From positions 372,001 to 436,000 of the forward strand of contig NZ_FNBT01000003.1 in NCBI RefSeq assembly GCF_900102425.1: 64,000 nt of DNA. The letters are read 5' to 3'. The notes beneath the pieces were generated by a model, which did no database searches, was not told where the DNA came from, and saw only the letters and a list, made by a program, of their open reading frames with translations. Of this stretch, positions 35,371 through 45,286 are shown piece after piece. A program made the position numbers and the translations under genes. The stretch is from Blastococcus aurantiacus (GTDB lineage: Bacteria; Actinomycetota; Actinomycetes; Mycobacteriales; Geodermatophilaceae). How positions within the stretch are numbered: position 1 is the first letter of the stretch; every line of letters begins with the position of its first letter.

Positions 35371-36525
35371 TCAGCGGAGCAGGCTGCGGGCGATCACCAT
35401 GCGCTGCACCTGGTTGGTGCCCTCGTAGATCTGGGTGATCTTGGCGTCGCGCATCATGCGCTCGACCGGGAAGTCCTGGGTGTAGCCGGCACCGCCGAAC
35501 AGCTGGACGGCGTCCGTGGTCACCTGCATCGCGACGTCGGAGGCGAAGGCCTTGGCCGAGGCGGAGACGCGGGTGACGTCGGGGCGGCCGGCTTCGCCGG
35601 CGGCGGCCGCGACGTAGACGAGGTGCCGGGCGGCCTCGATCTTCATCTCCATGTCGGCGAGCATGAACTGGACGCCCTGGAAGCTGCCGATGCTCGAGCC
35701 GAACTGCTTGCGGTCCTTGACGTAGGCCACGGCGGCGTCGAGCGCCCCCTGGGCGACGCCCACGGCCTGCGCGCCGATCGTCGGCCGAGTGAAGTCCAGC
35801 GTCCGGAGCGCGGTCTTGAAGCCGGTGCCCGGCGCGCCGATGATCCGGTCGGCCGGGATGGTGCAGTCGGTGAAGTAGAGCTCACAGGTGGGCGAGCCCT
35901 TGATGCCCATCTTGCGTTCCTTGGGGCCGACGGCGAAGCCGGGGTCGTCGCGGTGGACGGCGAAGGCGGAGATGCCGTTGGCCTTCTTCTCCGGGTCGGT
36001 GACGGCCATGACCGTGTACCAGTCGGAGATCCCGGCGTTGGTGATCCAGGCCTTGGTTCCGTCGAGCACCCAGGTGTCGCCGTCCCGGCGGGCCCGGGTC
36101 CGCATCGCGGCGGCATCCGAGCCGGCCTCGCGCTCGGAGAGCCCGTAGCTGATCATCGATTCGCCCGAGGCGATGGAGGGCAGGACCTTCCGCTTCACCT
36201 CGTCCGACGCGGACAGGATGATCGGCATCGACCCGAGCTTGTTCACCGCCGGGATGAGCGAGGCGCTGACGTCGACCCGCGCGACCTCCTCGATCACGAT
36301 GCAGGTCGCGATGGCGTCGGCGCCCTCGCCGCCGTACTCCTCGGGGACGTGCGTGGCGTGGAACCCTGCCGCGGTCAGGGCCTTCTGCGCCTCGGCCGGG
36401 AACCGGGACTCGGCATCCACCTCGGCGGCCCAGGGCGCGATCTCGCGCTCGGCGATGTCGCGCACCGCCTCCCGGATCGCCTGGTGCTCCTCGGTCAGCG
36501 CGTACAGGCCAGCGTTGTTACCCAC
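35371..36525 (-). CDS. fadE25: Acyl-CoA dehydrogenase (FadE25-like)
   Basis: A flavin acyl-CoA dehydrogenase of 384 residues that introduces the alpha-beta double bond in beta-oxidation or branched-chain acyl-CoA breakdown. Visible marks are [19 protein letters not shown], the [21 protein letters not shown] segment, and [36 protein letters not shown] C-terminal sequence with the catalytic Glu. GTG 36525 is supported by a TACCAT -10 box 6 bases upstream. The order acyl-CoA dehydrogenase, purE, purK equals Rv3274c-Rv3276c. Confidence 0.94.
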   Translation of the reverse strand: MGNNAGLYALTEEHQAIREAVRDIAEREIAPWAAEVDAESRFPAEAQKALTAAGFHATHVPEEYGGEGADAIATCIVIEEVARVDVSASLIPAVNKLGSMPIILSASDEVKRKVLPSIASGESMISYGLSEREAGSDAAAMRTRARRDGDTWVLDGTKAWITNAGISDWYTVMAVTDPEKKANGISAFAVHRDDPGFAVGPKERKMGIKGSPTCELYFTDCTIPADRIIGAPGTGFKTALRTLDFTRPTIGAQAVGVAQGALDAAVAYVKDRKQFGSSIGSFQGVQFMLADMEMKIEAARHLVYVAAAAGEAGRPDVTRVSASAKAFASDVAMQVTTDAVQLFGGAGYTQDFPVERMMRDAKITQIYEGTNQVQRMVIARSLLR

Positions 36526-36531
36526 GGGTAG

Positions 36532-36537
36532 ATGGTA
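36532..36537 (-). promoter_or_regulatory. Likely -10 box (TACCAT) for the acyl-CoA dehydrogenase gene
   Basis: Minus-strand TACCAT ends 6 bases before the GTG start and lies in the 22-base gap after purE. It would let the dehydrogenase be transcribed apart from purK-purE. Confidence 0.5.
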
Positions 36538-36547
36538 GGACGACCGA

Positions 36548-37075
36548 CTACCTCTCGGAAGCGAGGCGCTCCTGGAGGGTGAGGTCGCGGGCCACGACGG
36601 ACGCGGCCAGGTCGGCCTGGAAGCGGGCCACGTCGGCCAGCAGGGCCGGGTCACCCGCTGCCAGGATGCGGACGGCCAGCAGCCCGGCGTTGCGCCCTCC
36701 GCCGATGCTCACCGTGGCCACGGGCACCCCGGCCGGCATCTGCACGATCGACAGCAGGCTGTCCAGGCCGTCGAGCCGGTCCAGCGGACGCGGGACGCCG
36801 ATGACCGGCAGCGGGGTCGCCGCGGCGACCATGCCGGGCAGGTGTGCGGCACCTCCGGCGCCGGCGATGATCACCCGCAGCCCCCGGCCGGCCGCGTTCT
36901 CCGCGTAGTCCAGCATCCGGCGCGGCGTCCGGTGGGCGGAGAGGACGTGCGCCTCGTACGGGATGCCGAACTCGTCGAGCGCCTCGGCGGCCGGCTGCAT
37001 GGTCGGCCAGTCGGAGTCGCTGCCCATGACGATGCCGACCACGGGATCGTCGGCGTCGCGCCGCTGCTCGCTCAC
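36548..37075 (-). CDS. purE: N5-carboxyaminoimidazole ribonucleotide mutase
   Basis: Class I PurE moves the carboxyl group of N5-CAIR to C4 in purine synthesis. The 175 residues include [15 protein letters not shown] at 12-26, the SAHRTP loop, [13 protein letters not shown] and [17 protein letters not shown], all part of the active site. The protein is slightly longer than E. coli PurE at the C-terminus. It lies 28 bases downstream of purK, and the pair forms an operon. Confidence 0.96.
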   Translation of the reverse strand: MSEQRRDADDPVVGIVMGSDSDWPTMQPAAEALDEFGIPYEAHVLSAHRTPRRMLDYAENAAGRGLRVIIAGAGGAAHLPGMVAAATPLPVIGVPRPLDRLDGLDSLLSIVQMPAGVPVATVSIGGGRNAGLLAVRILAAGDPALLADVARFQADLAASVVARDLTLQERLASER

Positions 37076-37103
37076 GGTTCTCCTCGGGTCGGCGGTTCGG
37101 GAC

Positions 37104-38315
37104 TCAGTGGTCGTGCTCGAAGGCGAAGGCCGGGTCCACCACGCCGTCGGCGAGGTACCGGGCGGCGGCGACCGCGCGCGCCCTGACCTCGGCGACGTCC
37201 TCGCCCAGGGCGGTGAGGTGGCCGAGCTTGCGGCCGGGCCGCTGGCCCTTGCCGTACCAGTGCAGCTTCACGTCGGGCCAGTGCGCCATCAGGTGGTGGA
37301 TGCGCTCGTCCAGCCCGGGACCGTCCCACTCCGCCGACGACGCCGCGCCGCCCAGGACGTTGGCCATCACGGCGACGGGGGCGGTCATCGCCGTCGAGCC
37401 CAGCGGGTAGTCGAGGACGGCGCGCAGGTGCTGCTCGAACTGGCTGGTGCGGGAGCCCTCGATCGTCCAGTGCCCGGAGTTGTGCGGCCGCATGGCCAGC
37501 TCGTTGACCAGCACGCCGTCGGCGGTCTCGAAGAGCTCGACCGCCAGCATCCCGACCACGCCGAGCCGGTCGGCGATGCGCACCGCCAGCTCCTGGGCCG
37601 CCGCGGACAGCTCCTCGGAGAGCCCCGGGGCCGGCGCCAGCACCTCGGCGCAGACGCCGTCGCGCTGCACCGTCTCCACGACGGGCCAGACGGCGACCTG
37701 CCCGAACGGCGAGCGGGCCACCTGCGCGGAGAGCTCCCGCAGCATCGGCACCCGCTGCTCGACCAGCAGCGTCCCGTGCCGCCCGACCAGCTCCGCGGCC
37801 GCAGCGACGTCGTGGACGACGAAGACGCCCTTGCCGTCGTACCCGCCGCGCGGGGTCTTCAGGACCACCGGCCAGCCGTGCCGCCCGGCGAAGTCCGCGA
37901 CGTCGTCGGCCTTCTCCACCCGCGCCCAGGCCGGCTGGGGCTCGCCCGCCGCGGCCAGCGCCTCGCGGAGGACGAGCTTGTCCTGGGCGTGGACGAGGGC
38001 CGCGGGGCCTGGTGCCACCCGGTGCCCTGCCGACTCGAGTTCCCGCAGGTGCTCGGTGGGCACGTGCTCGTGGTCGAACGTCAGCACGGTGGCCCCGTCG
38101 GCCAGGTCGCGCAGCGCGTCGAGGTCGTCGTGGTTCCCGATCCGCACGTCCGCGGCCACCAGCGCGGCCGACTCCTCGGGCCCGGCGGAGAGCACCCGCA
38201 GCGACTGACCGAGGGCGATGGCGGCCTGGTGGGTCATGCGCGCGAGCTGCCCGCCGCCCACCATCGCGACCACGGGCAGGCCGGTGACGGCGGAGAGGGG
38301 CGCGGGACCGGACAT
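37104..38315 (-). CDS. purK: N5-carboxyaminoimidazole ribonucleotide synthase
   Basis: PurK uses ATP and bicarbonate to carboxylate AIR, feeding PurE. The 403-residue ATP-grasp enzyme shows [13 protein letters not shown] near the N-terminus, [24 protein letters not shown] (ATP-grasp loop), [16 protein letters not shown] and [21 protein letters not shown] 38315 is 9 bases from a TACGCT -10 box. It is divergent from gtrA with only 56 bases between the chosen starts. Confidence 0.96.
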   Translation of the reverse strand: MSGPAPLSAVTGLPVVAMVGGGQLARMTHQAAIALGQSLRVLSAGPEESAALVAADVRIGNHDDLDALRDLADGATVLTFDHEHVPTEHLRELESAGHRVAPGPAALVHAQDKLVLREALAAAGEPQPAWARVEKADDVADFAGRHGWPVVLKTPRGGYDGKGVFVVHDVAAAAELVGRHGTLLVEQRVPMLRELSAQVARSPFGQVAVWPVVETVQRDGVCAEVLAPAPGLSEELSAAAQELAVRIADRLGVVGMLAVELFETADGVLVNELAMRPHNSGHWTIEGSRTSQFEQHLRAVLDYPLGSTAMTAPVAVMANVLGGAASSAEWDGPGLDERIHHLMAHWPDVKLHWYGKGQRPGRKLGHLTALGEDVAEVRARAVAAARYLADGVVDPAFAFEHDH

Positions 38316-38324
38316 GGCCGGATG

Positions 38325-38330
38325 AGCGTA
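38325..38330 (-). promoter_or_regulatory. Likely -10 box (TACGCT) for purK-purE
   Basis: Minus-strand TACGCT ends 9 bases before the purK ATG and fits TANNNT. It is separated from the divergent gtrA -10 box by about 30 bases. Confidence 0.5.
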
Positions 38331-38358
38331 GCGGGCCGCGATCCGGGACCTCCATGCC

Positions 38359-38364
38359 TAGAAT
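38359..38364 (+). promoter_or_regulatory. Likely -10 box (TAGAAT) for gtrA
   Basis: TAGAAT is the closest match to the -10 consensus in the window and ends 7 bases before GTG 38372. It overlaps codons that would belong to gtrA if ATG 38354 were the start, so it argues for GTG 38372. Confidence 0.55.
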
Positions 38365-38371
38365 CGTCCGG

Positions 38372-38905
38372 GTGCCTTCCCCACGCAGCCGGTCCGCCCT
38401 GATCGGCAGACGGGCGCGCCGTCGGCTCAAGGAACTCGGCGCCTTCGGTGTGGTGGGCGGGATCGCCTTCGTCGTCGACATCGGGCTGTTCCAGCTGCTC
38501 TACGGGCATCTCGAGGTCGGCGCGGTCACCTCCAAGACCCTGGCCACCCTGGTCTCGATGTCCGTGGCCTTCCTGGGCCACCGGAACTGGGCGTTCGCGC
38601 ACCGGGACAAGACGACGATCCGTCGCTCGTTCACCCTCTTCACGCTCATCAACCTCTTCACCCTGGTGCTGGGCGCGGCGATCATCTGGTTCGTGCGGTA
38701 CCCGCTCGACCAGGAGCGGCTGCTGGTCATCCAGGCGGCGAACATCGCCTCGATCGGGCTCAACAGCGTGCTCCGCTACCTGGCCTACCGCCGCTGGGTC
38801 TTCCCCGCGGCGCCCCGTCCGGGCGCCGTCGCCGCCCCGGGGGCGCCGCCGGCACCGGCCGGCGGCGAGGACACGGTGCCGGCGGCCACCCGCGAAGCCG
38901 TCTGA
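38372..38905 (+). CDS. GtrA-family small membrane protein
   Basis: A 177-residue protein with four membrane helices and the GtrA signature: FGVVGGIAFVVDIGLFQLL, then FLGHRNWAF, and near the end LRYLAYRRWVF. GtrA-like proteins move or help to use polyprenyl-linked sugars; the Rv3789 relative takes part in arabinan synthesis, while this one is placed like Rv3277. A Pro/Ala-rich tail of about 35 residues follows the last helix. I chose GTG 38372 because a TAGAAT box lies over the alternative ATG 38354. Confidence 0.88.
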   Translation: MPSPRSRSALIGRRARRRLKELGAFGVVGGIAFVVDIGLFQLLYGHLEVGAVTSKTLATLVSMSVAFLGHRNWAFAHRDKTTIRRSFTLFTLINLFTLVLGAAIIWFVRYPLDQERLLVIQAANIASIGLNSVLRYLAYRRWVFPAAPRPGAVAAPGAPPAPAGGEDTVPAATREAV

Positions 38906-38926
38906 GCCCGACCACCGGCAGCCGGC

Positions 38927-41887
38927 TCAGCCGGCGAGCCGGGACCCGTTCCTGCCCGGGACTACCTCCAGGCGGCTGGTGATCCGGGTGCGCAGCTCCT
39001 CCACGTGGCTGATGACGCCGACCGTGCGCCCGCCCCGCCGGAGTTCGTCGAGCACGTTCATCACCGCGTCCAGCGCCTGCGGGTCGAGCGTCCCGAACCC
39101 CTCGTCGACGAAGAGGCTGTCGATCTGCACCCCACCGCTCTCCGCGGTGACGACGTCGGCCAGGCCCAGCGCCAGTGCCAGCGAGGCCATGAAGCTCTCC
39201 CCGCCCGACAGCGTCTTGGTGGGCCGCCGGGTGCCGGTGTACTCGTCGAGCACCTCCAGGCCCAGGCCGCCGCGGGCGCCGTGGCGACCCTGGGCGTCGC
39301 TGTGCAGGAAGGTGTAGCGCCCACCGGACATGTCCTGCAGCCGCCGGCTGGCCACCTCCGAGACCTGCTCGAGGCGGGCGGCCAGCACGAAGGACTGCAG
39401 CCGCATCTTCAGCCGGTTGGCGCCGCGGCCGGTGGCGAGGTCGGCCAGCGCCGTGACCTGCTCGGTCAGGGCACGCTGCCCGTCGAGCTCGACCTCGGCA
39501 CCGGTGAGCTCGCCGGCCAGCTCGTCGAGCCGGGTGACGCGGCGCCGCGCGTGCTCCAGCAGCGCGACGGCGGACTCCCGCTCCGCCGTCGCCGCTGCGC
39601 AGGCGTCGGTGAGGGCCGCCAGGTCGGGGCGGGTGCCCAGGTCGGCCAGCTGAGGCTCGGTCAGGACCCCGGCGACCACGGCGCGAGCGCGGTCGTGCTC
39701 CTCGACCTGCCGGGCCAGCTCGGCGGCCCGGCCGGCCGGGAGCAGTGCCCCGGCGGCCGCGTCCAGGTCGGAGAAACCGGCCGCCTCCACGCGGGCCGCC
39801 GCGACCGCCAGCGCTCCCTCCTCGGCGAGCCGGGCGCGCGCCTGGGCGGCACCCGCCTCGACCTGGGCCTCGCAGCGCGCGGCCTCGTCCGCGAGCCTCG
39901 CGATGCGTGCGGGCAGATCGGAGTCGTCCCCGCACGCCGTCGCGAGCTGCCCGGTGAGGTCGGCGAGGGTCGATCGGATCCCGGCGACGGCCGCCTCCTG
40001 CCGACCCGCCTCCTCCCGGTCGGCGGCCAGCGCGGCCGACGCGGCCTCCCGCTCTCCCCGCAGCCGGTCGAGGGCGGCGCGGGCGGTGTCCAGGCCGTCG
40101 GCCAGGGACCGCGCCGCCCGGTGGTCGGCGACCAGCCCGGCCAGGTCGGCCTCCTGAGCGGCCAGCGGCTCGGCGCCGGCCTGCGCGCGGCAGGCGGCCA
40201 GCTCCCGCTCGGTGTCCCCGCAGGCGTCGCGGGCCGCCGTCCAGCGGACCTCGGCGCGCTCGGCCGCCAGGCGGGCGGCCTCCTCCTCGTCGCGGGTCAC
40301 CAGCGGGCCCCCGGGTCGCGCGGGAGCGGGGTGCTCGAGGGAGCCGCAGACCGCGCAGGCGGACCCGGCGGTCAGCGCGGCGGCGAGCTCCGCGGCCATG
40401 CCGTCGAGCCGCTGGCTGCGCAGGTCGTTCCAGCGCTCGCGGGCGTCCAGCCAGCCGGCCCGCGCGGTGTCGGCCGCCGTGCGGCGGCCGGTCAGCTCGA
40501 TCTCCAGCGAGACGGCCCGCCGGGCCGCCTCTGCCGAGGTCCGCCGGTGCTCGACGGCGGCGGTCAGCCCCGGGAGGCGCGCGGCGGCCGACGCCGCGGC
40601 ATCCACCGACGCCTCCTGCGCCAGGAGCCGTGCCGGCCAGCCGGCCATCGCGTCCTCGGCTGCGGCGCACCGGGCGGCCAGCTGCCCGACGGCCCGGTCG
40701 CCGGTCGCGAGGTCCCGGGCCAGCCGATCGGCCCGGTCCAGCTCCGGCAGCAGCGCGCGCAGGGCGGCGGCCTCGTCGCGCAGCGTCCGCGCCAGGAGGG
40801 CGTCGGCAGCCCGGTCGGCGGCGACCTCGGCCCAGGCGCGGCGGGCGGCGGCGAGCGCGACCGATGCCTGCTCGGCCTCGAGCGCGGCGCGGCCGGCCGC
40901 CTCGAGGACGTCACGCACCGGCTCGGCACGGCGGCCGGCGTCCAGCTGGGCGCGCAGCGGTTCGAGCGCCGGCGCCGCGGCGTCGAGGCGGGCCAGCTCC
41001 GCGTGCGCCCGGTCCCGGCGGGCGTGGCACTCCTCCTGCGAGCGGGCCTCGACGAGGGCCGCCTCCTGCGAACGCGCCCGCTCGCCCGCGGCGTCCGCTG
41101 CGGCCCCGGCCCGCGCCGCGGCCTCCGCGGCCTCCGCCCGGACGCGGCGCACCCAGGAGGTGACCGGTGACCCGGGCGCGGCGCCCACGAGCTCGGGGGC
41201 GAACTCCTCGGGGACCGTGACGTCGGCGGCCTGGGCCACCAGCGAGACCAGCGTGCCGGTGCGCGTGCGGATCCGGTCGAGCTCCTCGCGGGCCGCCGTC
41301 CGCTGGGTCACGAGCCAGTCCTCGACGCGGGCGAAGCGGCCGACGTCGAACAGCGTGCGCAGCAGCCGGCCGCGGTCCTCGGGCTCGGCCCGCAGGAAGC
41401 GGGCGAAGTCGCCCTGCGGCAGGAGCACCACCTGGCAGAACTGCTCGGCGGAGAGGCCCAGGCGCGTGCGCAGGTACTCCGACCCCTCGTCGATGCGCGT
41501 GCTCACCGGCTCCCACAGCTCGCCGGTCCAGCGCTGCACGGTGAGCCGGGCCTGCTCGGTCGTCCACCCCTCACCGCGGCGCTTGGGCCGCTGCTGCTCG
41601 GGACGTCGAGTGACCCGGAGCCGCGCGCCGCCGAGGGTGAGTTCGAGTTCGACCTCGGTGCGCACGTCGTCCGCCGCGTGGTCGCTCCGCAGCCGCTTCT
41701 CCTCGCCACGGGCACCGGGCACGGTGCCGTAGAGCGCGAAGACCACCGCGTCGAGCAGCGTGGTCTTGCCCGCGCCGGTGGGACCCCAGAGCAGGAAGAG
41801 CCCGTCGCGGCCGACGTCGTCCAGGTCGACGTCGACCCGGGTGGCGAAGGGGCCGAAGGCGGTGAGCGCGAGCTGGTGGACCCTCAC
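38927..41887 (-). CDS. sbcC: SbcC nuclease-complex ATPase subunit
   Basis: SbcC with SbcD forms the Rad50/Mre11-like complex that cuts hairpins and protein-blocked DNA ends. The 986-residue SMC-type protein has Walker A GPTGAGKTT near the N-terminus and long Ala/Arg/Glu-rich coiled coils. A zinc hook CAVC lies at about 511-514, close to the middle. The C-terminal signature is LSGGESF, with Walker B IDSLFVDEGFGTLD. The Q-loop region reads VVLLPQGDFARFL. GTG 41887 overlaps the sbcD stop as GTGA. SbcCD is an insertion relative to the mycobacterial gene order in this part. Confidence 0.96.
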   Translation of the reverse strand: MRVHQLALTAFGPFATRVDVDLDDVGRDGLFLLWGPTGAGKTTLLDAVVFALYGTVPGARGEEKRLRSDHAADDVRTEVELELTLGGARLRVTRRPEQQRPKRRGEGWTTEQARLTVQRWTGELWEPVSTRIDEGSEYLRTRLGLSAEQFCQVVLLPQGDFARFLRAEPEDRGRLLRTLFDVGRFARVEDWLVTQRTAAREELDRIRTRTGTLVSLVAQAADVTVPEEFAPELVGAAPGSPVTSWVRRVRAEAAEAAARAGAAADAAGERARSQEAALVEARSQEECHARRDRAHAELARLDAAAPALEPLRAQLDAGRRAEPVRDVLEAAGRAALEAEQASVALAAARRAWAEVAADRAADALLARTLRDEAAALRALLPELDRADRLARDLATGDRAVGQLAARCAAAEDAMAGWPARLLAQEASVDAAASAAARLPGLTAAVEHRRTSAEAARRAVSLEIELTGRRTAADTARAGWLDARERWNDLRSQRLDGMAAELAAALTAGSACAVCGSLEHPAPARPGGPLVTRDEEEAARLAAERAEVRWTAARDACGDTERELAACRAQAGAEPLAAQEADLAGLVADHRAARSLADGLDTARAALDRLRGEREAASAALAADREEAGRQEAAVAGIRSTLADLTGQLATACGDDSDLPARIARLADEAARCEAQVEAGAAQARARLAEEGALAVAAARVEAAGFSDLDAAAGALLPAGRAAELARQVEEHDRARAVVAGVLTEPQLADLGTRPDLAALTDACAAATAERESAVALLEHARRRVTRLDELAGELTGAEVELDGQRALTEQVTALADLATGRGANRLKMRLQSFVLAARLEQVSEVASRRLQDMSGGRYTFLHSDAQGRHGARGGLGLEVLDEYTGTRRPTKTLSGGESFMASLALALGLADVVTAESGGVQIDSLFVDEGFGTLDPQALDAVMNVLDELRRGGRTVGVISHVEELRTRITSRLEVVPGRNGSRLAG

Positions 41888-43044
41888 GCGGCGTCCTCGC
41901 CGGCGGCGACGGCGAGCGCGCGCGCCAGGAGCTCGCGCTCGGTGTCGCTGGTCCCGGCTCCCCGGACGTGCTGGACGAACTCCTCGGTGACCTGCAGGTC
42001 GCTGCGGCCGCGCAGCCGCTCCTGGTAGCTGCGCCCGTCGGCCGACGCGCCCGCGCCGGCCCACTCCAGGTGCACGCAGTGGGGGAAGCGCTCGCGCAGC
42101 TGCCGCATCGGATCGGTCGGGCGGACCGTGTCGGTCAGCCGGGCCGACACGAAGTGCTCCTCGGCCGCGGCGTGCTCCGGCGCGGCCAGCAGGTCGGCCA
42201 GCTCGCCGGTGAGGATGCTCAGCTGCCGGGGCGCCGGCAGCGGTACGGGCCGGACCTCGCCGAGGCCCGTGGCGCCGAGCTCGACCAGCCAGGCCTGCTT
42301 CTGCTGCCCCGCCTCGCCGAAGGAGTAGGCCAGCGGCGAGCCGCTGTAGCGGAGCCGGTCGCTCAGGGTCTGCGGGCGGTGCAGGTGCCCCAGGGCCACG
42401 TAGTCGACGCCGTCGAACACGCCGGCGGGCACGAGGTCCACGCCGCCGACGCAGATGTCGCGCTCGCTGTCGGTGGGCACGCCCCCGCCCACGAACGCGT
42501 GCGCCAGCACCACCGAGCGGACGCCGGGGCGGAGGAAGAGGTCGGCGCGGATGCGCTCCATCGCCGCGGTCAGCACGCCCTCGTGCCCGCGCACGGCGTC
42601 CTCGCCGCGGCCGGTGAGGCCGAGCTCGTGCCGGGCGACCTCCGGCTCCAGGTAGGGGATCCCGTAGACGGCCACGTCCCCGTGCTCGTCGGCCAGCAGC
42701 ACCGGCTCGTCCAGGGCCGGCGTCACGGCGCGGACGTGCAGCCCGGCGGCGGACAGCAGGCCGGAGAAGGTGCCCAGCCGGCGGGCCGAGTCGTGGTTGC
42801 CGGGGGTGAGGACGACCTGCGCACCCGCTGCGAGCAGCCGGGCGACGACCCGGTCCAGCACCGCGGTGGCGTCGGCCGAGGGGACCGCCCGGTCGTAGAT
42901 GTCGCCGGCGACGACCACCAGGTCGACCGACTCGGCGGTGACCACCGAGGCCAGCCCGCCGAGGACGGCCTCCTGCTCGGCGAGCAGGTCGGTGCCGTGC
43001 AACGTCCGGCCGATGTGCCAGTCGGAGGTGTGCAGCAGGCGCAT
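41884..43044 (-). CDS. sbcD: SbcD nuclease subunit
   Basis: The calcineurin-like (Mre11-type) phosphoesterase partner of SbcC. The 386 residues contain the metal-binding motifs SDWHIG (7-12), GDIYDRA, PGNHDS, an AHAFVGG segment and GHLHRPQ, then the SbcD capping domain and a C-terminal SbcC-interaction region. ATG 43044 is 6 bases from a TACCGT -10 box. It is the first gene of the sbcDC pair. Confidence 0.96.
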   Translation of the reverse strand: MRLLHTSDWHIGRTLHGTDLLAEQEAVLGGLASVVTAESVDLVVVAGDIYDRAVPSADATAVLDRVVARLLAAGAQVVLTPGNHDSARRLGTFSGLLSAAGLHVRAVTPALDEPVLLADEHGDVAVYGIPYLEPEVARHELGLTGRGEDAVRGHEGVLTAAMERIRADLFLRPGVRSVVLAHAFVGGGVPTDSERDICVGGVDLVPAGVFDGVDYVALGHLHRPQTLSDRLRYSGSPLAYSFGEAGQQKQAWLVELGATGLGEVRPVPLPAPRQLSILTGELADLLAAPEHAAAEEHFVSARLTDTVRPTDPMRQLRERFPHCVHLEWAGAGASADGRSYQERLRGRSDLQVTEEFVQHVRGAGTSDTERELLARALAVAAGEDAA

Positions 43045-43050
43045 GCCACG

Positions 43051-43056
43051 ACGGTA
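43051..43056 (-). promoter_or_regulatory. Likely -10 box (TACCGT) for sbcD-sbcC
   Basis: Minus-strand TACCGT ends 6 bases before the sbcD ATG and fits TANNNT, consistent with a leaderless message. Confidence 0.5.
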
Positions 43057-43205
43057 GGCGGGGCCGCCGACAGTTCTGCCCGGGAGGCGGTGCCGGATCG
43101 GTCAGGGAGGCCCGTGGGCCGCGTGGGACGGGCGGGGTGGCCGAGGGAGGACACGCCGCCGGTCGGCACGCGGACCGGACCCCACCCGTGCCGGAGACTC
43201 CTCCC

Positions 43206-43706
43206 ATGGCGGTATCCGGGACCGACGCGCATCCGCGGCAGGCGTGGGACGCCGCCGTCGGCCGGCTGCTCGCCGAGGCAGCCGCCGCGGAGGCCCGGAT
43301 GAGTTCCCTGCTCCGGATCCTGGCCGGCGTCGACGGTCCTGCCGCGTCCGCCGTCCTTCCCCGCGAGGTGCCGGCCATGGTCGGCGTCGTCGAGGACCTC
43401 CTGCCCGTCCACATCCGGGACCGGCGGCTGCTCGACGACTTCCGGCGCTGGGTGCACGCCGTCGGTCGGCTGTGCGCGCTGCGCGCCACCGTCGTCCACG
43501 CAGTCTGGGAGCTGCGCCCCGAGGACGGCGGGGCGGTCATGCACCCGGCCTGGTCCCGTGCCGACACCGGCCGTCACCCCATGACCCCCGCTGAGCTCTC
43601 GCGGACCACGAACGCCGTCGCCCGGCTGCTCGGGCCACCCTCCGACGACCTGCTCCTGCGGCTGGACAAGGCGGTTCCCGAGCTCGGGGTCTTCAGCCAC
43701 CGCTGA
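43206..43706 (+). CDS. Hypothetical helical protein
   Basis: A 166-residue, mostly helical soluble protein, rich in Ala, Leu and Arg, with no membrane segment, no cysteine pair and no recognised catalytic motif. The codon pattern (G or C at almost every third position) supports it as coding. ATG 43206 is the chosen start; a GGAG lies about ten bases upstream. It stands alone between sbcD (divergent) and the PH-domain gene (convergent). Family unknown. Confidence 0.62.
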   Translation: MAVSGTDAHPRQAWDAAVGRLLAEAAAAEARMSSLLRILAGVDGPAASAVLPREVPAMVGVVEDLLPVHIRDRRLLDDFRRWVHAVGRLCALRATVVHAVWELRPEDGGAVMHPAWSRADTGRHPMTPAELSRTTNAVARLLGPPSDDLLLRLDKAVPELGVFSHR

Positions 43707-43726
43707 AGCGAGTGCGCCACCAGGGA

Positions 43727-43748
43727 ACCGGCACACCGCGCTGCCGGT
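43727..43748. terminator. Hairpin between convergent genes
   Basis: A 7-bp stem (accggca and tgccggt) with an 8-base loop lies in the 47-base gap between the helical protein gene and the PH-domain gene. It is a modest hairpin, judged by position. Confidence 0.45.
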
Positions 43749-43753
43749 GCGGG

Positions 43754-44410
43754 TCAGAGGACCGACGTCGGCCGGCCGCCGTGCCCGTCGCGCGCGCCGT
43801 GCCAGTCGCCGTCCCAGTCGTCCTCGCCGGAGTCCCGGATGTAGCCCAGGTCGCGGATGTCGCCGGAGCCGCTGACGTGACCGGGGTCGCGGATGTAGCT
43901 CGCGCTCTCCTGCGCGCGGCGGTCGGCGTCCTCCTCGACCATGTGGTTGAGCAGCTGCTGGACGCCGTCGCTGTCCGGGATCCGGCGCAGCACCGTCGCA
44001 CCGCCGTCGCCGGCCGTCTCGATGGTCAGCGTGCCGGAGCTGATCAGCCGCTCCCAGAGCGTCTGGGTGTACGAGACGTCGGTGATCCGGCCCAGGCCCA
44101 GGTCGCGGCCGCGCCGGGCGAGGATCCCCTCGCGGAACAGCAGCCGGTGGGTGCTGACGACGTAGTGCGTCGCTCGCCAGCGCGCCAGCGGCACGACGAC
44201 CGTGACCAGCAGCAGGAACCCGGCGACCGCCAGCAGCACCAGGCGGTAGATGCCCTGCTGGCGCCCGTCGGGGATCATCGCCGCCCCGAAGGAGGTCGCG
44301 CCGACGATCAGCAGGAAGCGCACGACCGGCCAGAACACCGTCACCCAGTGCGGGTGCAGGTGCCGGACGACCTCTTCGTCGTCGGCGAGCAGTTTGTCCG
44401 GGTAGGGCAT
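43754..44410 (-). CDS. PH-domain (bPH2) membrane protein
   Basis: A 218-residue protein with two membrane helices (about 25-42 and 58-78) followed by a bacterial PH-like domain: WRATHYVVSTHRLLFREGILARRGRDLGLGRITDVSYTQ is the usual opening strand pattern. A charged tail (about 160-218) repeats a YIRD/DIRDxG motif three or four times. The role is unknown; the position before birA equals Rv3278c. ATG 44410 is the start. Confidence 0.85.
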   Translation of the reverse strand: MPYPDKLLADDEEVVRHLHPHWVTVFWPVVRFLLIVGATSFGAAMIPDGRQQGIYRLVLLAVAGFLLLVTVVVPLARWRATHYVVSTHRLLFREGILARRGRDLGLGRITDVSYTQTLWERLISSGTLTIETAGDGGATVLRRIPDSDGVQQLLNHMVEEDADRRAQESASYIRDPGHVSGSGDIRDLGYIRDSGEDDWDGDWHGARDGHGGRPTSVL

Positions 44411-44441
44411 CGGGTCAGGATGACGTAGCGAGGGCCCGTGG

Positions 44442-45281
44442 TCATGCCTCCGGGGCGCGTGTCCTCAGGTGCCTGACGTCGCCGCTGGCCAGCTCCACCG
44501 TGCCGGCGGAGGTGCGCACGACCAGCCGGCCGTCCCAGTCGACGGCCTCCGCGACGCCCTCCAGCACCGACCCGTCCGGCATCTCGACGCGCACGTCCGA
44601 CCCGACCGTGGACGACCGGCGCAGGTAGTCCGTCGCCAGCCCGGAGGACACCGGGTCGCCCAGGTGCTCCACCCAGCGGAGGTAGCGCCGTTCCAGCGCG
44701 CGGAGGAAGGCCAGCAGCACCGGCGCCCGGTCGACGGTCCCGCCGGTCACCTCGGCCAGCGACGTGCCGGTGTCGGGCAGCTCCGTCGCCGTCGTGGTCA
44801 CGTTCAGGCCGGTGCCGACGACGACGGCGCGTCCCGAGCTCTCCGCCAGGATCCCGGCCAGCTTGCGGCCGTCGCGGGCGAGCAGGTCGTTGGGCCACTT
44901 GACCGAGGCCAGCACGCCGGTGGACTCACCCACCGCCTCGGCCAGCGCGACGCCGGTCAGCAGCGGCAGCCAGCCCCGGCGCGCGGCGGGGACGTCGGGG
45001 CGCAGCAGCACCGAGACGGTGAGCCCCGCCCGGGGCGGTGAGGTCCAGACGCGGTCGAGCCGGCCACGGCCGGCGACCTGGTGCTCCGCGACGAGCACGG
45101 TGCCCTCGGGCGCGTCCTGCCCGGCGGCGGCGACCAGGTCGGCGTTGGTCGAGCCCGCCTCGGCGACCACCCGCAGCGAGCGCCACAGACGGCTGTCCCG
45201 GGTGAGCGCGGCCTCCAGAGCGGCGCCGTCGAGCGGCGGACGCCCGAGATCGGACCATCGGGGTGAGGAGTCCTCGGGCAC
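44442..45281 (-). CDS. birA: Biotin-[acetyl-CoA-carboxylase] ligase
   Basis: BirA activates biotin with ATP and attaches it to the carboxyl-carrier lysine, here presumably that of AccA3. The 279 residues show GSTNADL, the adenylate loop [29 protein letters not shown] with the catalytic Lys, [11 protein letters not shown], and GTGLNV. There is no N-terminal helix-turn-helix, so it is a group I ligase without repressor function. It sits divergently from accD5, with -10 boxes overlapping head to head. Confidence 0.95.
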   Translation of the reverse strand: MPEDSSPRWSDLGRPPLDGAALEAALTRDSRLWRSLRVVAEAGSTNADLVAAAGQDAPEGTVLVAEHQVAGRGRLDRVWTSPPRAGLTVSVLLRPDVPAARRGWLPLLTGVALAEAVGESTGVLASVKWPNDLLARDGRKLAGILAESSGRAVVVGTGLNVTTTATELPDTGTSLAEVTGGTVDRAPVLLAFLRALERRYLRWVEHLGDPVSSGLATDYLRRSSTVGSDVRVEMPDGSVLEGVAEAVDWDGRLVVRTSAGTVELASGDVRHLRTRAPEA

Positions 45282-45286
45282 TCCCC

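Noticed and set aside
38906-38935. Hairpin gccggc-tca-gccggc between gtrA and sbcC
   Set aside because: The stem is only 6 bp with a 3-base loop and lies partly in sbcC. Such hairpins are common by chance at this GC content.
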